Counted from the first letter of the stretch, positions 33,048-42,372 are shown. The stretch: 64,000 nt of DNA from Nonomuraea cavernae (GCF_014646355.1 NZ_BMNH01000001.1:524675-588674), one strand, 5' to 3'. Notes: generated from the letters alone by a model not told the origin. A program made the numbers and translations.

Positions 33048-33235
33048 AGGTACGGATCGACGCCGGGCGATGCCAGGGACACGGCCGCTGCTACGACCTC
33101 GCCCCCGACCTGTTCGGCGAGGACGACGAGGGCTACGGGCAGGTCATCGGCGATGGCTCCGTGCCGCCCGGCGAGGAGCGGCCCGCGCGCCTGGCGGTGT
33201 CCAACTGTCCCGAACGAGCGATCGAGATCCTCTAG
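33044..33235 (+). CDS. [3Fe-4S]/[4Fe-4S] ferredoxin of P450 type
   Basis: A 63-residue ferredoxin starting at GTG 33044, which overlaps the TetR stop. Cluster ligands are seen in RCQGHGRCYDLAPDLF and in SNCPERAIEI. With a Gly/His pair where 4Fe-4S ferredoxins have a Cys, it is probably a 3Fe-4S type. It passes electrons from a reductase (not in the window) to the P450 encoded 8 bp downstream. Confidence 0.88.
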   Translation: MKVRIDAGRCQGHGRCYDLAPDLFGEDDEGYGQVIGDGSVPPGEERPARLAVSNCPERAIEIL

Positions 33236-33243
33236 GAGCCGCC

Positions 33244-34515
33244 ATGACCGTCGACGATCGCTTCGGCCAGGACTACCGGGAGGCGTTGGAGGAGCGGCCC
33301 CTCGGCATCCGCAACGAGATCATCACCGGCCCGGTCTCCGACTGGGCGACCGACTTCTCCCACGCCGAGCCCGAATGGGCGGCCGACCCGTACCCCATCC
33401 AGGACGACCTGCGGCAGCGCTGCCCGATCGCGCGCACCGAGCGGTTCGGCGGCGCCTGGTTGCCGACCCGCTACGAGGACGTCGCGGCCATCGCCTACGA
33501 CACCGAGCGCTTCTCCTCGCGCGCGATCATCGTGAGCAACGTCCGGCCGCCTCTCGAACTGGCGCCGGTGGGCAGCGTGCCGCCGATCTCCTCCGACCCG
33601 CCCTTCCACCACCACGCGCGCAGGCTCCTGCTGCCGGCGTTCACCAAGACCGCGGTGGCCCGGCGGGAGGCGGAGACCCGGGCGTTCTGCCACTCGCTCA
33701 TCGACGCGCTGGAGGGGCAGGAGGTCGTCGACGCCGCCCGTGACTACGCCCAGCACATCCCGATGCGCGTCATCGCCGACATGCTCGGCTTCCCGCCCGA
33801 GGACGGGCCGCAGTTCCGCGAGTTCGTCGAGAACGCGCTCGAAGGCGTCAACGCTCCGCCCGAGGTGCGCATCCCCCGGATGGAGAAGCTGTTCGACTAC
33901 CTGCTCACGCAGATCCGCGACCACGTCGACCACCCGCGCGACGACCTCACGACCTACCTCGTCAACGTGGAGCTGCACGGCCGGAAGCTGGAGCAGTCAC
34001 ACGTGGCCGGCACGATGGCGCTGCTGCTCATCGCCGGCATCGACACGACGTGGAGCGCCATCGGCGCCTCTCTCTGGCATCTGGCGAAGACTCCCGCCGA
34101 CCGCGAGCGGCTGGTGGCCGAGCCGGAGCTGCTGCCGACCGCGATGGAGGAGCTGCTGCGCGCCTACGCCCCGGTCACGATGGCCCGGCTGGTCAAGGAG
34201 GACATGCACTGGGGCGGCGTCGACATGAAGGCCGAGGACTGGGTCCTGCTGTCGTTCCCGGCCGCCAACCGGGACCCGGCGCAGTTCGACCGGGCGGCCG
34301 ACGTCGTCATCGACCGCGAGGTCAACCGGCACGCCGCGTTCGGCCTCGGCATCCACCGCTGCGTCGGGTCGCACCTGGCCCGCATGGAGTTGCGGGTCGC
34401 CCTCGAGGTCTGGCTGGAGCGGTTTCCGGTCTTCGGGCTCTCCGACTCGGCGCCGGTGACCTGGGCCACGGGTCAGGTGCGCGGCCCGCGCACCCTCCCG
34501 ATCCGTGTGGGCTGA
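33244..34515 (+). CDS. Cytochrome P450
   Basis: A 423-residue soluble bacterial P450. The I-helix oxygen-binding motif is AGIDTTWS, the K-helix motif is EELLR, and the heme-binding loop is AFGLGIHRCVGSHLAR with the thiolate Cys. The N-terminal part (PEWAADPYPIQDDLRQRCPI) resembles CYPs that oxidise terpenes, steroids or other small lipophiles. The start ATG 33244 follows TAGGAGCC. It forms an operon with the ferredoxin. The nearby SDR, LLM and SnoaL-like genes on the other strand may act on the same type of substrate. Confidence 0.93.
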   Translation: MTVDDRFGQDYREALEERPLGIRNEIITGPVSDWATDFSHAEPEWAADPYPIQDDLRQRCPIARTERFGGAWLPTRYEDVAAIAYDTERFSSRAIIVSNVRPPLELAPVGSVPPISSDPPFHHHARRLLLPAFTKTAVARREAETRAFCHSLIDALEGQEVVDAARDYAQHIPMRVIADMLGFPPEDGPQFREFVENALEGVNAPPEVRIPRMEKLFDYLLTQIRDHVDHPRDDLTTYLVNVELHGRKLEQSHVAGTMALLLIAGIDTTWSAIGASLWHLAKTPADRERLVAEPELLPTAMEELLRAYAPVTMARLVKEDMHWGGVDMKAEDWVLLSFPAANRDPAQFDRAADVVIDREVNRHAAFGLGIHRCVGSHLARMELRVALEVWLERFPVFGLSDSAPVTWATGQVRGPRTLPIRVG

Positions 34516-34539
34516 GCACGGCCCCGAGGCGACCGGTCG

Positions 34540-35052
34540 TCAGTGGCCGTGATGGTACTGGTGCGTCACGGCGTGCCCCTTGCCTCGTGAGATCAGCCAC
34601 TTGTTCACCGGAGTGGTGAGCAGGAACGCCACGAGCAGGGAGCCGGCCAGCGCGCCCCAGAAGAGCATGCTGGTGACGCCGGCGTCCATCGCCCCGGGCA
34701 CGACGAGCATCACCGCGTTGTCGAGCACCTCCATGACGGCGATGGAGATGGTGTCGGCGGCCAGCGCGACCTTCAGCGCGGTGCGCAGCCCCACCCCGGC
34801 GCGCAGCACGCCGCGCATGGTGAGCGCGTAGCCGAAGACGAACGCCAGCGCCACCGACAGCACAACGGTCGCGAGGTTGCTCAGGCCGGCCGAGGTGCCG
34901 ATGACCATGCCGAGCACCTCGCCGATGGCGCACCCGGTCAGACAGTGCAGGGTCGCCTGCGCCGCCATCGCCCAGGACGCGCCGGGGCCGGCGGCGTCAT
35001 GGTCATGAGACCCGGCTGACCGGGAAGGGGGGTGGTGGCTGTCGTGAGACAC
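34540..35052 (-). CDS. DUF4396 membrane protein, His-rich termini
   Basis: A 170-residue protein with four hydrophobic helices between about residues 30 and 155. Both ends are rich in His (SHDSHH, SHDHD at the start; HQYHHGH at the end), which suggests metal binding. DUF4396 proteins often occur near copper genes. GTG 35052 follows AAGGAGG at ideal distance. A G-tract palindrome-like site 32-48 bp upstream resembles a CsoR copper operator, so copper-responsive expression is inferred. Confidence 0.8.
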   Translation of the reverse strand: MSHDSHHPPSRSAGSHDHDAAGPGASWAMAAQATLHCLTGCAIGEVLGMVIGTSAGLSNLATVVLSVALAFVFGYALTMRGVLRAGVGLRTALKVALAADTISIAVMEVLDNAVMLVVPGAMDAGVTSMLFWGALAGSLLVAFLLTTPVNKWLISRGKGHAVTHQYHHGH

Positions 35053-35083
35053 GTGGAGCCTCCTTGGTGGTCGGCTCCTCATG

Positions 35084-35100
35084 ATACGGGTAGGGGGTAT
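35084..35100 (-). promoter_or_regulatory. CsoR-type copper operator candidate
   Basis: ATACGGGTAGGGGGTAT (minus strand ATACCCCCTACCCGTAT) has the A/T-flanked C-tract pairs of CsoR/RcnR-family operators. It is upstream of the His-rich DUF4396 gene. No csoR gene is in the window. Confidence 0.5.
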
Positions 35101-35141
35101 CTGCCGTCGAAGCCGGTGGCCTCCGCCTTCGGCTCCGGGCG

Positions 35142-35939
35142 TCACAGGCCGTAGCGGCTGAGCACGTCCCGCCTGCGCGGCGCGAGGAACTTCCTGGTCA
35201 TCCGGCCGGTGGTGAGCCAGGCGACGGCGTCGCCGTTCCTGGTGCTGGCCAGCATCCTGTCGACGAGGTAGGGCGCGACGTCATCGACGTGGTCGCACAG
35301 GATGTTGAGCGCCTTTCGCTGCTTGGCCACCAGTTCCGGGGCGACGGCGGCCTCCCGCAGCCAGCCCTCGGTGATGAGGATGCCGGGCCTGACCTGCCCG
35401 ATCCGTACGCCGGTCCCGGCGACCTCCTTGGCCAGCGCCCGGGTGAACGAGTCGAGGCCGCGCTTGGTGGCCGAGTAGACGCCCATGCCCGGGCGGATCC
35501 GGCCGTCGCTGCCGCCGCCGAGGATGTTGAAGATCTGGCCGCCGCCGTGGGCTCGCATGCCCCGGACGGCGACCTGGGAGCCGTACACGGTGCCGAGCAT
35601 GTTCGTGGTGACCATCGCGCGGACGTCGTCGGGCGTGGTCTCGACGATGGAACGGGTGGTGTGGGCGACACCGGCGTTGTTGATCCACAGGTCGACCCCG
35701 CCGAGCGCGTCGACGGCCGCCGTCCACAGCTTCTCGACCTGCTCGGCATCGGTGACGTCCACGGCGAACCCGTGGACCGTGGCCTCTCCGGTCGCCTCCG
35801 GCCGCAGCCGCTCGACGGCGTCGTCCACGGCCGCCTGGGTGCGGCCCGAGACGACCACGGAGTGCCCGCGCCGGAGCAGCTCCCGGGCGAGCGCGAAGCC
35901 GATTCCCTTGGTGCTGCCGGTGACGACTGCCTTCCGCAT
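35142..35939 (-). CDS. Short-chain dehydrogenase/reductase
   Basis: A 265-residue SDR. The cofactor motif is VVTGSTKGIGFALA at residues 5-18; then LWINNAGVAHTT and the catalytic YSATKRG (Tyr and Lys). Arg in SGRTQ suggests NADP(H). ATG 35939 follows AGGAGTAGCC. It is transcribed in the same direction as the SnoaL-like and LLM genes upstream and probably reduces or oxidises a hydroxyl on the same substrate. Confidence 0.9.
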   Translation of the reverse strand: MRKAVVTGSTKGIGFALARELLRRGHSVVVSGRTQAAVDDAVERLRPEATGEATVHGFAVDVTDAEQVEKLWTAAVDALGGVDLWINNAGVAHTTRSIVETTPDDVRAMVTTNMLGTVYGSQVAVRGMRAHGGGQIFNILGGGSDGRIRPGMGVYSATKRGLDSFTRALAKEVAGTGVRIGQVRPGILITEGWLREAAVAPELVAKQRKALNILCDHVDDVAPYLVDRMLASTRNGDAVAWLTTGRMTRKFLAPRRRDVLSRYGL

Positions 35940-36112
35940 GGCTACTCCTGGGGGGTGACGAGTCGCAGGCACGGGCCTTTCTCGCCGGTCCGCGCGGGCG
36001 GGAGCCGGGGACGCGGACGACCTGGCGTCGCGCCTGACATCGGCGTTGATCTTACGCCCCGCCCGCGTCCTGGGATAGACCACTTGTCCGGCGGTGACCG
36101 GTCTGGTGGGAG

Positions 36113-36544
36113 TCAGTGCGGGAAGGACGGAGGTTCCGGAGTGCGGCCCTCGTGGTGGTGGACGATCTTCCATTCGCCGTCGCGCCGGCGGAGCAGGTCG
36201 GTGATGCGCACGGACGCCGACATGGCGTTCGGCTCGCCGTAGGTGAAGTCGAAGTAGTAGCAGAGGAGGGCGACGTCGCCCCACATCTCCTCGCGGACGA
36301 AGTTGATGTTCCACGCGAACTCGCCCCGAGCCTTCGACTGGGCCCGGTCGGTCTCGTGGAAGTCGAGCCGCTGCTGCCGGCCCACCACCAGGTCGGGGAC
36401 GAACAGGTCCCACAGCGTGCAGTCGTCGGCCAGCAACGTCTCCATGGCGTCGATGTCGCCGTTGCCGAAGTTCTCGAACAGGGTGGTGATCAGCTGCCGG
36501 AGCCGGTCGAGTTCCTGGCGCTCGGCGGGGGTGGTCTCGGTCAT
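36113..36544 (-). CDS. SnoaL/NTF2-like protein
   Basis: A 143-residue NTF2-fold protein: LRQLITTLFENFGNGDIDAM, then LADDCTLWDLFVPDL and a final WKIVHHHEGRTPEPP. The conserved Asp pattern of SnoaL-like isomerases/hydratases is partly visible. It probably acts in the same pathway as the adjacent LLM and SDR enzymes. The starting ATG follows a 14-15-bp tandem repeat. Confidence 0.8.
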   Translation of the reverse strand: MTETTPAERQELDRLRQLITTLFENFGNGDIDAMETLLADDCTLWDLFVPDLVVGRQQRLDFHETDRAQSKARGEFAWNINFVREEMWGDVALLCYYFDFTYGEPNAMSASVRITDLLRRRDGEWKIVHHHEGRTPEPPSFPH

Positions 36545-36557
36545 GACAGGGCCTTTC

Positions 36558-36676
36558 GGTGGAGGAGCTTCAGGTGGAGGAGCTTCGGTGGAGGAACCTT
36601 CAGGTGGAGGAGCTTTCGGTGGAGGAGCTTTCGGTGGAGGGGCTTCGGTGGAGGGGCTTCGGTGGAGGAACCTTCA
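36558..36676. repeat. Tandem repeat of 14-15 bp, about eight copies
   Basis: Units of the form ggtggaggagctttc or ggtggaggagcttc fill the gap between the LLM stop and the SnoaL-like start. Some units read ggaacc or ggggc instead. Unit lengths vary between 14 and 15, so the array is not constrained by a reading frame. Confidence 0.85.
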
Positions 36677-37513
36677 GTGGCGGAACACGTCGTTCATGTC
36701 GGGGATGGCGGCGACGATCTGCTCCAGCAGCCCGACCGTCGTCGGCCCGTCGAGGCCGACCGGTGGCGCGAGCTCGATCCAGTCGTAGATCTCGGCGTGC
36801 ACGCGCAGCCGGTCCAGCACGGATCGCCGCGAACCGGCCAGGCTGAAGGTGGTGACCATCTCGTCGCTGACCGACGCCACCAGGGCGTCCTCGTCGCCGC
36901 GCGCCATCGCGTCGAGGCCCGCGGCGAGCTCGCGTTCGAACCCGTGCCACCGCAGGACGTCGTGGAAGTACGGGGTCCGGAAGTAGAAGGCGATGCCCGG
37001 CCGCGCCCGGTCGATCGCCTCCCGCTCGTCGTCGCCGATCGTGGTGTAGACCATGGCGGCCCGGCCGACCGGCGAGTCGCGCCGCGTCGAGGCGGCGCCC
37101 CGGGCGATGGCGGGAAGCGACGTCTCACGGACCCATTCCGGGGAGCACATGACGTTCATCAGCAGACCGTCGGCCGCCTCGCCGCCCAGCTCGGTCATCT
37201 TGGCGCCGGTGGCGGCGATCCACACTCGCAGCGGATGGCCGGTCGGCGGCGCCAGGCGGCGGTAGCCGGCGAACCGGTAGAACGGCCCGTCGTGATCGCG
37301 CGGCACGCCGTCCGGAGCCTCGTAGGCCTGGCGGACCGCGCCGATGAAGTCGCGCATGCGGGCGACCGGCCTGCTGTGGTCGACGCCGTGCCAGTCCTCG
37401 CTCCAGGCCTTGGGCATCGCCCCGAACGCCACCGCCGCGCGCCCGCCGGACAGCCCCTGCAGGGCCGACACGGCCACGGCCGTGGCGACCGGGGTGCGGG
37501 TCCAGGTCGCCAC
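36674..37513 (-). CDS. LLM-class flavin/F420-dependent oxidoreductase, N-terminally truncated
   Basis: A 279-residue luciferase-like protein that begins at ATWTRTPVATAVAVSALQGL, LSGGRAAVAFGAMPKAWSED, a segment normally near residue 90-110 of the TIM barrel. The first about 90 residues, including strands 1-3 and part of the cofactor site, are missing. Its GTG start lies only 4 bp after the LacI stop, so the N-terminal coding part was replaced by the LacI gene. Later parts (PLRVWIAATGAKMTELGGEA, ADGLLMNV) are intact. It is probably inactive or unable to bind cofactor fully. Confidence 0.7.
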   Translation of the reverse strand: MATWTRTPVATAVAVSALQGLSGGRAAVAFGAMPKAWSEDWHGVDHSRPVARMRDFIGAVRQAYEAPDGVPRDHDGPFYRFAGYRRLAPPTGHPLRVWIAATGAKMTELGGEAADGLLMNVMCSPEWVRETSLPAIARGAASTRRDSPVGRAAMVYTTIGDDEREAIDRARPGIAFYFRTPYFHDVLRWHGFERELAAGLDAMARGDEDALVASVSDEMVTTFSLAGSRRSVLDRLRVHAEIYDWIELAPPVGLDGPTTVGLLEQIVAAIPDMNDVFRH

Positions 37514-37517
37514 GGCG

Positions 37518-38516
37518 TCACGGCGGGCCGTGCGTGGACCGGAGCACCAGCCGGGTGGGGACGCGGCGCTCGACCGGCCGCTCGTCCGGCGAGCGGTCGT
37601 GGCGGAGCAGCAGGTCGACCGCCATCCGGGCGAGCAGGTCGAGGTCGCAGTGCACCGTCGTCAGGCCGATCAGCGGCCACGCGGCCATCGGGATGTCGTC
37701 GAAGCCGATCACGGTCAGGTCCGCCGGGACGGTGAGGCCCAGCTCGCGCGCCGCCGACAGCACGCCGAACGCGACCACGTCGTTGCCGCAGACGATCGCC
37801 GTGGGACGGTCGGCGCGGGAGAGCAGGTCAAGGGCCGCGGCTCGCCCCGCGTCGTGGGTGAAGTCGACCCGCCTGGTGAGCTCGTGGCGCGGGTGCACGC
37901 CGTGGCGGCGCAGCGCGCGGTCGAGACCGTCGGCGCGTTCCTGACCGGTGGACGTGGCCGCGGGGCCCTGGACGGCGCCGACGCGCTCGTGCCCCAGCTC
38001 GACCAGCAGGTCGCCGATGGCCGTCGCGCCGCCCTGGTTGTCGAACCCGCAGCTGTCGGACTCGGCCCGGTCGAGCAGCCGGTTGGCCAGGACGTGCGGG
38101 ATGCCGCGTTCGGCGAGGTCGCGGGGCAGCGTGGAACGGCGTCGCGTCGTGGTGAGGATGACGCCGTCGTAGGAGCCGTCGGCCAGCGCCTCCAGCCCGA
38201 TGGGGCCCTCGACGTTGTCGGTCACGACCACGGTGCGGAAGTCGTGCCGGGCCAGGTGGCGGCGCAGCGGCTCGACCAGCTCCGGGTAGTAGGGATTGGT
38301 CAGCTCCTCGGTGACCACCGCGATGCGCCTGGTGGTGCGCATCGACAGCGTGCGGCCGGCCTCGCTCGGGATGTACGCCAGCTCGCGGGCGGCGCGCATG
38401 ACCCGTTCGCGGGTCTCGGGCGAGATGCCGGGGACGTCGCGCAGGGCCCGGGACACGGTCGGCTGGGAGACGCCGGCCAACTGGGCGACGTCGAAACTGG
38501 TCACCTTCTTCGGCAC
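37518..38516 (-). CDS. LacI-family transcriptional regulator
   Basis: A 332-residue repressor. The HTH is at the N-terminus (TSFDVAQLAGVSQPTVSRAL) with the hinge region VMRAARELAYIPSEAGRTLS. The periplasmic-binding-like domain reads RRIAVVTEELTNPYYPELVE and ends VIGFDDIPMAAWPLIGLTTV. GTG 38516 gives the standard LacI length and follows GGGGCG. The ligand is unknown. It is divergent from pstS across 172 bp. Confidence 0.9.
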   Translation of the reverse strand: MPKKVTSFDVAQLAGVSQPTVSRALRDVPGISPETRERVMRAARELAYIPSEAGRTLSMRTTRRIAVVTEELTNPYYPELVEPLRRHLARHDFRTVVVTDNVEGPIGLEALADGSYDGVILTTTRRRSTLPRDLAERGIPHVLANRLLDRAESDSCGFDNQGGATAIGDLLVELGHERVGAVQGPAATSTGQERADGLDRALRRHGVHPRHELTRRVDFTHDAGRAAALDLLSRADRPTAIVCGNDVVAFGVLSAARELGLTVPADLTVIGFDDIPMAAWPLIGLTTVHCDLDLLARMAVDLLLRHDRSPDERPVERRVPTRLVLRSTHGPP

Positions 38517-38597
38517 TCGCCTACGCCCCTTTCGCTCCTGAATCTCCGGGCGCGTGGAGCGGAGATTCACGCGCCTCGGCACACCCCTTCCAGATGC

Positions 38598-38630
38598 GGT
38601 CATGACCTGTTCGCTGTCTGTTCACTTTCT
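38598..38630 (+). promoter_or_regulatory. PHO box upstream of pstS
   Basis: Three 11-bp direct repeats GGTCATGACCT, GTTCGCTGTCT and GTTCACTTTCT lie in tandem, 59-91 bp before the pstS start. This is the layout of the actinobacterial PhoP box (GTTCACC-type repeats), so phosphate starvation should induce pstSCAB. TATCTA at about 38639 may be the -10. Confidence 0.75.
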
Positions 38631-38688
38631 CCCGTTTGTATCTAGTTGCACCGCAACCAGAGCTCACTACGGAGAAGGAACGCATACC

Positions 38689-39687
38689 GTGACCAGTGGA
38701 CAGCGCCGCCTCAGCGCGGTGGCGACGGCCGCCGTCGTTGTGGCCCTTTCCGCCGCATGCGGCGGCACCAACACCACGCCGCCCGCCGGGGAGGGCACCA
38801 CTGCCGCCACCCAGGCCGCGGGCGCCGAGCTGACCGGGCAGGTCAAGATCGACGGCTCCAGCACCGTCGCGCCCCTGACCAGCGCCGCCGCGGAGTTCTT
38901 CGCCGAGGAGCAGCCCAAGATCAACGTCACGGTGGGCACCTCCGGCACCGGCGGCGGTTTCGAGAAGTTCTGCAACGGCGAGACCGACGTCGCCGACGCC
39001 TCCCGTCCGATCAAGGACGAGGAGAAGGCCGCGTGCGACGCCAAGGGCATCAAGCACAGCCAGCTGTCCGTCGCGACCGACGCGCTCACCGTGGTGGTGA
39101 ACAAGGAGAACACCTGGGCGACCTGTCTCACCACCGACCAGCTCAGGAAGATGTGGGAGCCGGCGGCCGAGGGCAAGGTGACCACCTGGAAGCAGGTCGA
39201 CGCCAAGTTCCCCGACGAGCCGCTGAAGCTGTTCGGTCCGGGCACCGACTCGGGCACCTTCGACTACTTCACCGACGAGATCAACGGTGAGGAGGGCGCG
39301 AGCCGCAAGGACTACAGCCCCAGCGAGGACGACAACATCACCGTCCAGGGTGTGACGGGCTCCAAGGGCGGCCTGGGCTACTTCGGCTTCACCTACTTCG
39401 AGGAGAACGCCGACAAGCTGAAGGCCGTGGAGATCGACTCCGGCGAGGGCTGCGTCGCCCCGAGCGTCGAGACCGCGCAGAACGGCACCTACGCCCCGCT
39501 GTCCCGGGCGCTGTTCGTCTACCCGTCGGCCACGGCGGCGAAGCGACCCGAGGTCGCCGCCTTCCTCGACTTCTTCGTCGCCAACATCAACAAAATCGCG
39601 ACGGACGCCCAGTTCGTCCCGCTGAACGCCGAGCAGGAGGCCAAGCTCAAGACCGACTTCGCCGCGCTCAAGACGCAGGCGGGCTGA
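38689..39687 (+). CDS. pstS: Phosphate ABC transporter substrate-binding lipoprotein PstS
   Basis: A 332-residue lipoprotein. The signal peptide (ATAAVVVALSAACGG) ends in a lipobox with the lipidated Cys at about residue 25. Phosphate-binding segments are GQVKIDGSSTVAPL, SGTGGGFEKFC and GPGTDSGTFDYF. It captures phosphate outside the membrane for PstCA. GTG 38689 follows GGAGAAGGA. It is the first gene of pstSCAB under the PHO box. Confidence 0.95.
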   Translation: MTSGQRRLSAVATAAVVVALSAACGGTNTTPPAGEGTTAATQAAGAELTGQVKIDGSSTVAPLTSAAAEFFAEEQPKINVTVGTSGTGGGFEKFCNGETDVADASRPIKDEEKAACDAKGIKHSQLSVATDALTVVVNKENTWATCLTTDQLRKMWEPAAEGKVTTWKQVDAKFPDEPLKLFGPGTDSGTFDYFTDEINGEEGASRKDYSPSEDDNITVQGVTGSKGGLGYFGFTYFEENADKLKAVEIDSGEGCVAPSVETAQNGTYAPLSRALFVYPSATAAKRPEVAAFLDFFVANINKIATDAQFVPLNAEQEAKLKTDFAALKTQAG

Positions 39688-40626
39688 ATGGCTCCCCGCC
39701 AGTCGGCGACCGCGCCAGGGACACCCATGTCCCTGGCGCGGTCGCGCCCGCGTCACGGCGAGCAGGTCATCAAGGCGATCCTGCTGGTCGCCGCCCTGGT
39801 CTCCGTCGCCACGACCATCGGCATCGTGGTGTCGCTGCTCGAACCCACGATCAGGTTCTTCGGCCAGATCAGCGCGGTGGAGTTCTTCACCTCCACCCAG
39901 TGGGGGCCGCTGTTCGAGCCTCCGCACTACGGCGTGCTGCCGCTGGTCAGCGCGACCCTCATCACGACCGGCATCGCGATCGTGGTGGCCGTGCCGCTCG
40001 GCCTGGGCGCCGCCGTCTACCTGTCGGAGTACGCCAGGCCGCGGGTCAGGAAGATCTGCAAGCCGGTCCTCGAAGTGCTGGCGGGCATCCCGACCGTGGT
40101 CTTCGGCTTCTTCGCGCTGAGCTTCGTCACGCCGCTGCTGCGCGGCATCCTGCCGTTCGAGATCGAGATCTTCAACGCGCTGTGCGCCGGCCTGGTCGTC
40201 GGCTTCATGATCATCCCGATCGTCGCCTCGCTCTCCGAGGACGCGATGACGGCGGTGCCGAGCGGGCTGCGGGAGGGCTCGTACGCGCTGGGCGCCTCCA
40301 GGATGATCACCTCACTCCGCGTGGTGCTCCCGGCGGCCTTCTCCGGCATCGTCGCGGCCGTCATCCTGGCGATCTCGCGGGGCGCGGGCGAGACGATGAT
40401 CGTCTACATCGCCGGCGGCGGCCAGCCCAACTTCACCCTCGACCTCGGCAAGGCGATGCAGACCATGGCCGCGTTCATCGCCCAGGCGGGCTCGGGCGAC
40501 GTGCCCATCGGCACCGTCGACTACAACACCATCTTCGCGGTCGGCTCACTGCTCTTCGTGATGACGTTCGCGATGAACTACGTCAGCGCCCGTCTGGTGC
40601 GGAAGTACCGTGAGGTGTACGAGTAA
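39688..40626 (+). CDS. pstC: Phosphate ABC transporter permease PstC
   Basis: A 312-residue inner-membrane permease with about six helices. It has the EAA-like loop SGLREGSYALGASRMITSLR and VVFGFFALSFVTPLLR. Its ATG follows the pstS TGA directly. It forms the channel with PstA. Confidence 0.95.
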   Translation: MAPRQSATAPGTPMSLARSRPRHGEQVIKAILLVAALVSVATTIGIVVSLLEPTIRFFGQISAVEFFTSTQWGPLFEPPHYGVLPLVSATLITTGIAIVVAVPLGLGAAVYLSEYARPRVRKICKPVLEVLAGIPTVVFGFFALSFVTPLLRGILPFEIEIFNALCAGLVVGFMIIPIVASLSEDAMTAVPSGLREGSYALGASRMITSLRVVLPAAFSGIVAAVILAISRGAGETMIVYIAGGGQPNFTLDLGKAMQTMAAFIAQAGSGDVPIGTVDYNTIFAVGSLLFVMTFAMNYVSARLVRKYREVYE

Positions 40627-41516
40627 TGGCCGTTCTCTCGACGCCGCGCTCAGCCGTCCAGCTGGCGAGCAAGGGGCAGCCGCTCAGGGAGCACCTGTTC
40701 CGCATCGCCCTGATCGCCAGCCTGGCGATCGCGTTCGTCTTCCTGCTCGCCCTGCTCTCCTACGTCCTCATCGAGGGCTGGCCGCGGCTCGACTCCCGCC
40801 TGTGGGAGAACATGCCGTCGGTCCGCAACCCGGACATCGCCGGAGCCCAGTCGGCCATCACCGGCACCCTGTGGGTCATCTCGATCACCGCGCTCCTCAC
40901 CCTGCCCACCGGCATCGCCGCGGCGATCTACCTGGAGGAGTACGCGGACAGGGACCGCTGGTGGAACCGGGTCATCGAGCTCAACATCCAGAACCTGGCG
41001 GCGATCCCGTCGATCGTCTACGGCATCCTGGGCCTCGGCATCATCGCCCGGACGTTCGGGCTCGGATTCAGCGTGATCACCGCGTCGATCACCCTCGGGC
41101 TGCTGGTGCTGCCCATCGTGATCATCGCCTCGCGTGAGGCGATCCGCGCGGTCCCGCCGTCCATCCGCGAGGGCTCGCTGGCCCTGGGCGCGACGCAGTG
41201 GCAGACGATCTCCCGGCAGGTGCTGCCCGCCTCGATCCCGGGCATCGCGACCGGCTCGATCCTGGCCCTGTCGCGGGCGATCGGCGAGGCCGCCCCGCTG
41301 CTCATGCTGGGCGCCGTGTCGTTCATCAGGTTCAACCCGGACGGGGTCTTCGCCAGCTACACCGTGCTGCCGATCCAGATCTTCAACTGGATCTCCCAGT
41401 CGCGTGAGGGGTTCCACATCCTGGCCTCGGCGGCGATCGTGATCCTGCTGGTGATCCTGCTGCTGATGAACTCCGCCGCCATCTGGCTCCGTAACCGCTA
41501 CCAGAAGCGCTGGTGA
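40626..41516 (+). CDS. pstA: Phosphate ABC transporter permease PstA
   Basis: A 296-residue permease with six helices and the loop [20 protein letters not shown]. The ATG overlaps the pstC stop by one base (TAATG). It is the second transmembrane subunit of the Pst channel, with [20 protein letters not shown] typical of PstA. Confidence 0.95.
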   Translation: MAVLSTPRSAVQLASKGQPLREHLFRIALIASLAIAFVFLLALLSYVLIEGWPRLDSRLWENMPSVRNPDIAGAQSAITGTLWVISITALLTLPTGIAAAIYLEEYADRDRWWNRVIELNIQNLAAIPSIVYGILGLGIIARTFGLGFSVITASITLGLLVLPIVIIASREAIRAVPPSIREGSLALGATQWQTISRQVLPASIPGIATGSILALSRAIGEAAPLLMLGAVSFIRFNPDGVFASYTVLPIQIFNWISQSREGFHILASAAIVILLVILLLMNSAAIWLRNRYQKRW

Positions 41517-41523
41517 GGGAAAG

Positions 41524-42372
41524 ATGACTGAGATAGGAACCTCCATGCCGAACGTCACGGTCCGCGGCCCGGTGGCCCCCCACACCGCCGAAGCCCTCGA
41601 CCCCGTCTTCACCGTCGCCGGCCTGAGCGTCTTCTACGGCGAGTACGAGGCCGTGCGCGAGGTCGACCTGACCATCGGCAACCGCGAGATCACCGCGATG
41701 ATCGGCCCGTCCGGCTGCGGCAAGAGCACGGTGCTGCGCTGCTTCAACCGGATGAACGACCTCATCCCCGGCGCCCGCGCGGCCGGCAAGATCATGTACC
41801 ACGGCGAGGACCTCTACGGCGCGCACGTCGACCCGATCGAGGTACGGCGGCGCATCGGCATGGTCTTCCAGAAGCCGAACCCCTTCCCCAAGTCCATCTA
41901 CGACAACATCGCCTACGGCCCGCGGGTCAACGGCATGAAGGGCAAGATGGACGACCTGGTCGAGGAGGCGCTCACCCAGGCCGCCCTGTGGGACGAGGTC
42001 AAGGACAAGCTCAAGCAGAACGCCCTGTCGCTGTCGGGCGGCCAGCAGCAGCGCCTCTGCATCGCGCGGGCCATCGCGGTCAAGCCCGAGGTGATCCTGA
42101 TGGACGAGCCGTGCTCGGCCCTCGACCCGATCGCCACCACCAAGATCGAGGACCTGATGCAGGAGCTGTCGCGCGACTACACGATCGTGATCGTCACGCA
42201 CAACATGCAGCAGGCGGCCCGCGTCTCCAACCGCACCGCGTTCTTCACCGCCGACGTCGACGAGCGCGGCGAGCGGCACGGGCGCCTGGTGGAGTTCGAC
42301 GAGACCAGCCGCATCTTCACCAATCCCACCGACAAGCGCACCGAGGACTACATCACCGGGCGCTTCGGGTGA
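41524..42372 (+). CDS. pstB: Phosphate ABC transporter ATPase PstB
   Basis: A 282-residue ABC ATPase. Walker A is [12 protein letters not shown], the Q-loop is [16 protein letters not shown], the signature is [16 protein letters not shown], Walker B is [13 protein letters not shown], and the switch His is in VTHNMQQA. It powers phosphate uptake. ATG 41524 follows GAGGGAAAG. A phoU gene does not follow in this window. Confidence 0.95.
   Translation: MTEIGTSMPNVTVRGPVAPHTAEALDPVFTVAGLSVFYGEYEAVREVDLTIGNREITAMIGPSGCGKSTVLRCFNRMNDLIPGARAAGKIMYHGEDLYGAHVDPIEVRRRIGMVFQKPNPFPKSIYDNIAYGPRVNGMKGKMDDLVEEALTQAALWDEVKDKLKQNALSLSGGQQQRLCIARAIAVKPEVILMDEPCSALDPIATTKIEDLMQELSRDYTIVIVTHNMQQAARVSNRTAFFTADVDERGERHGRLVEFDETSRIFTNPTDKRTEDYITGRFG

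Noticed and set aside
36116..37735. 539-codon open frame on the plus strand
   Set aside because: It is the antisense of the SnoaL-like, LLM and LacI genes, with no family resemblance; GC-rich antisense frames stay open by composition.
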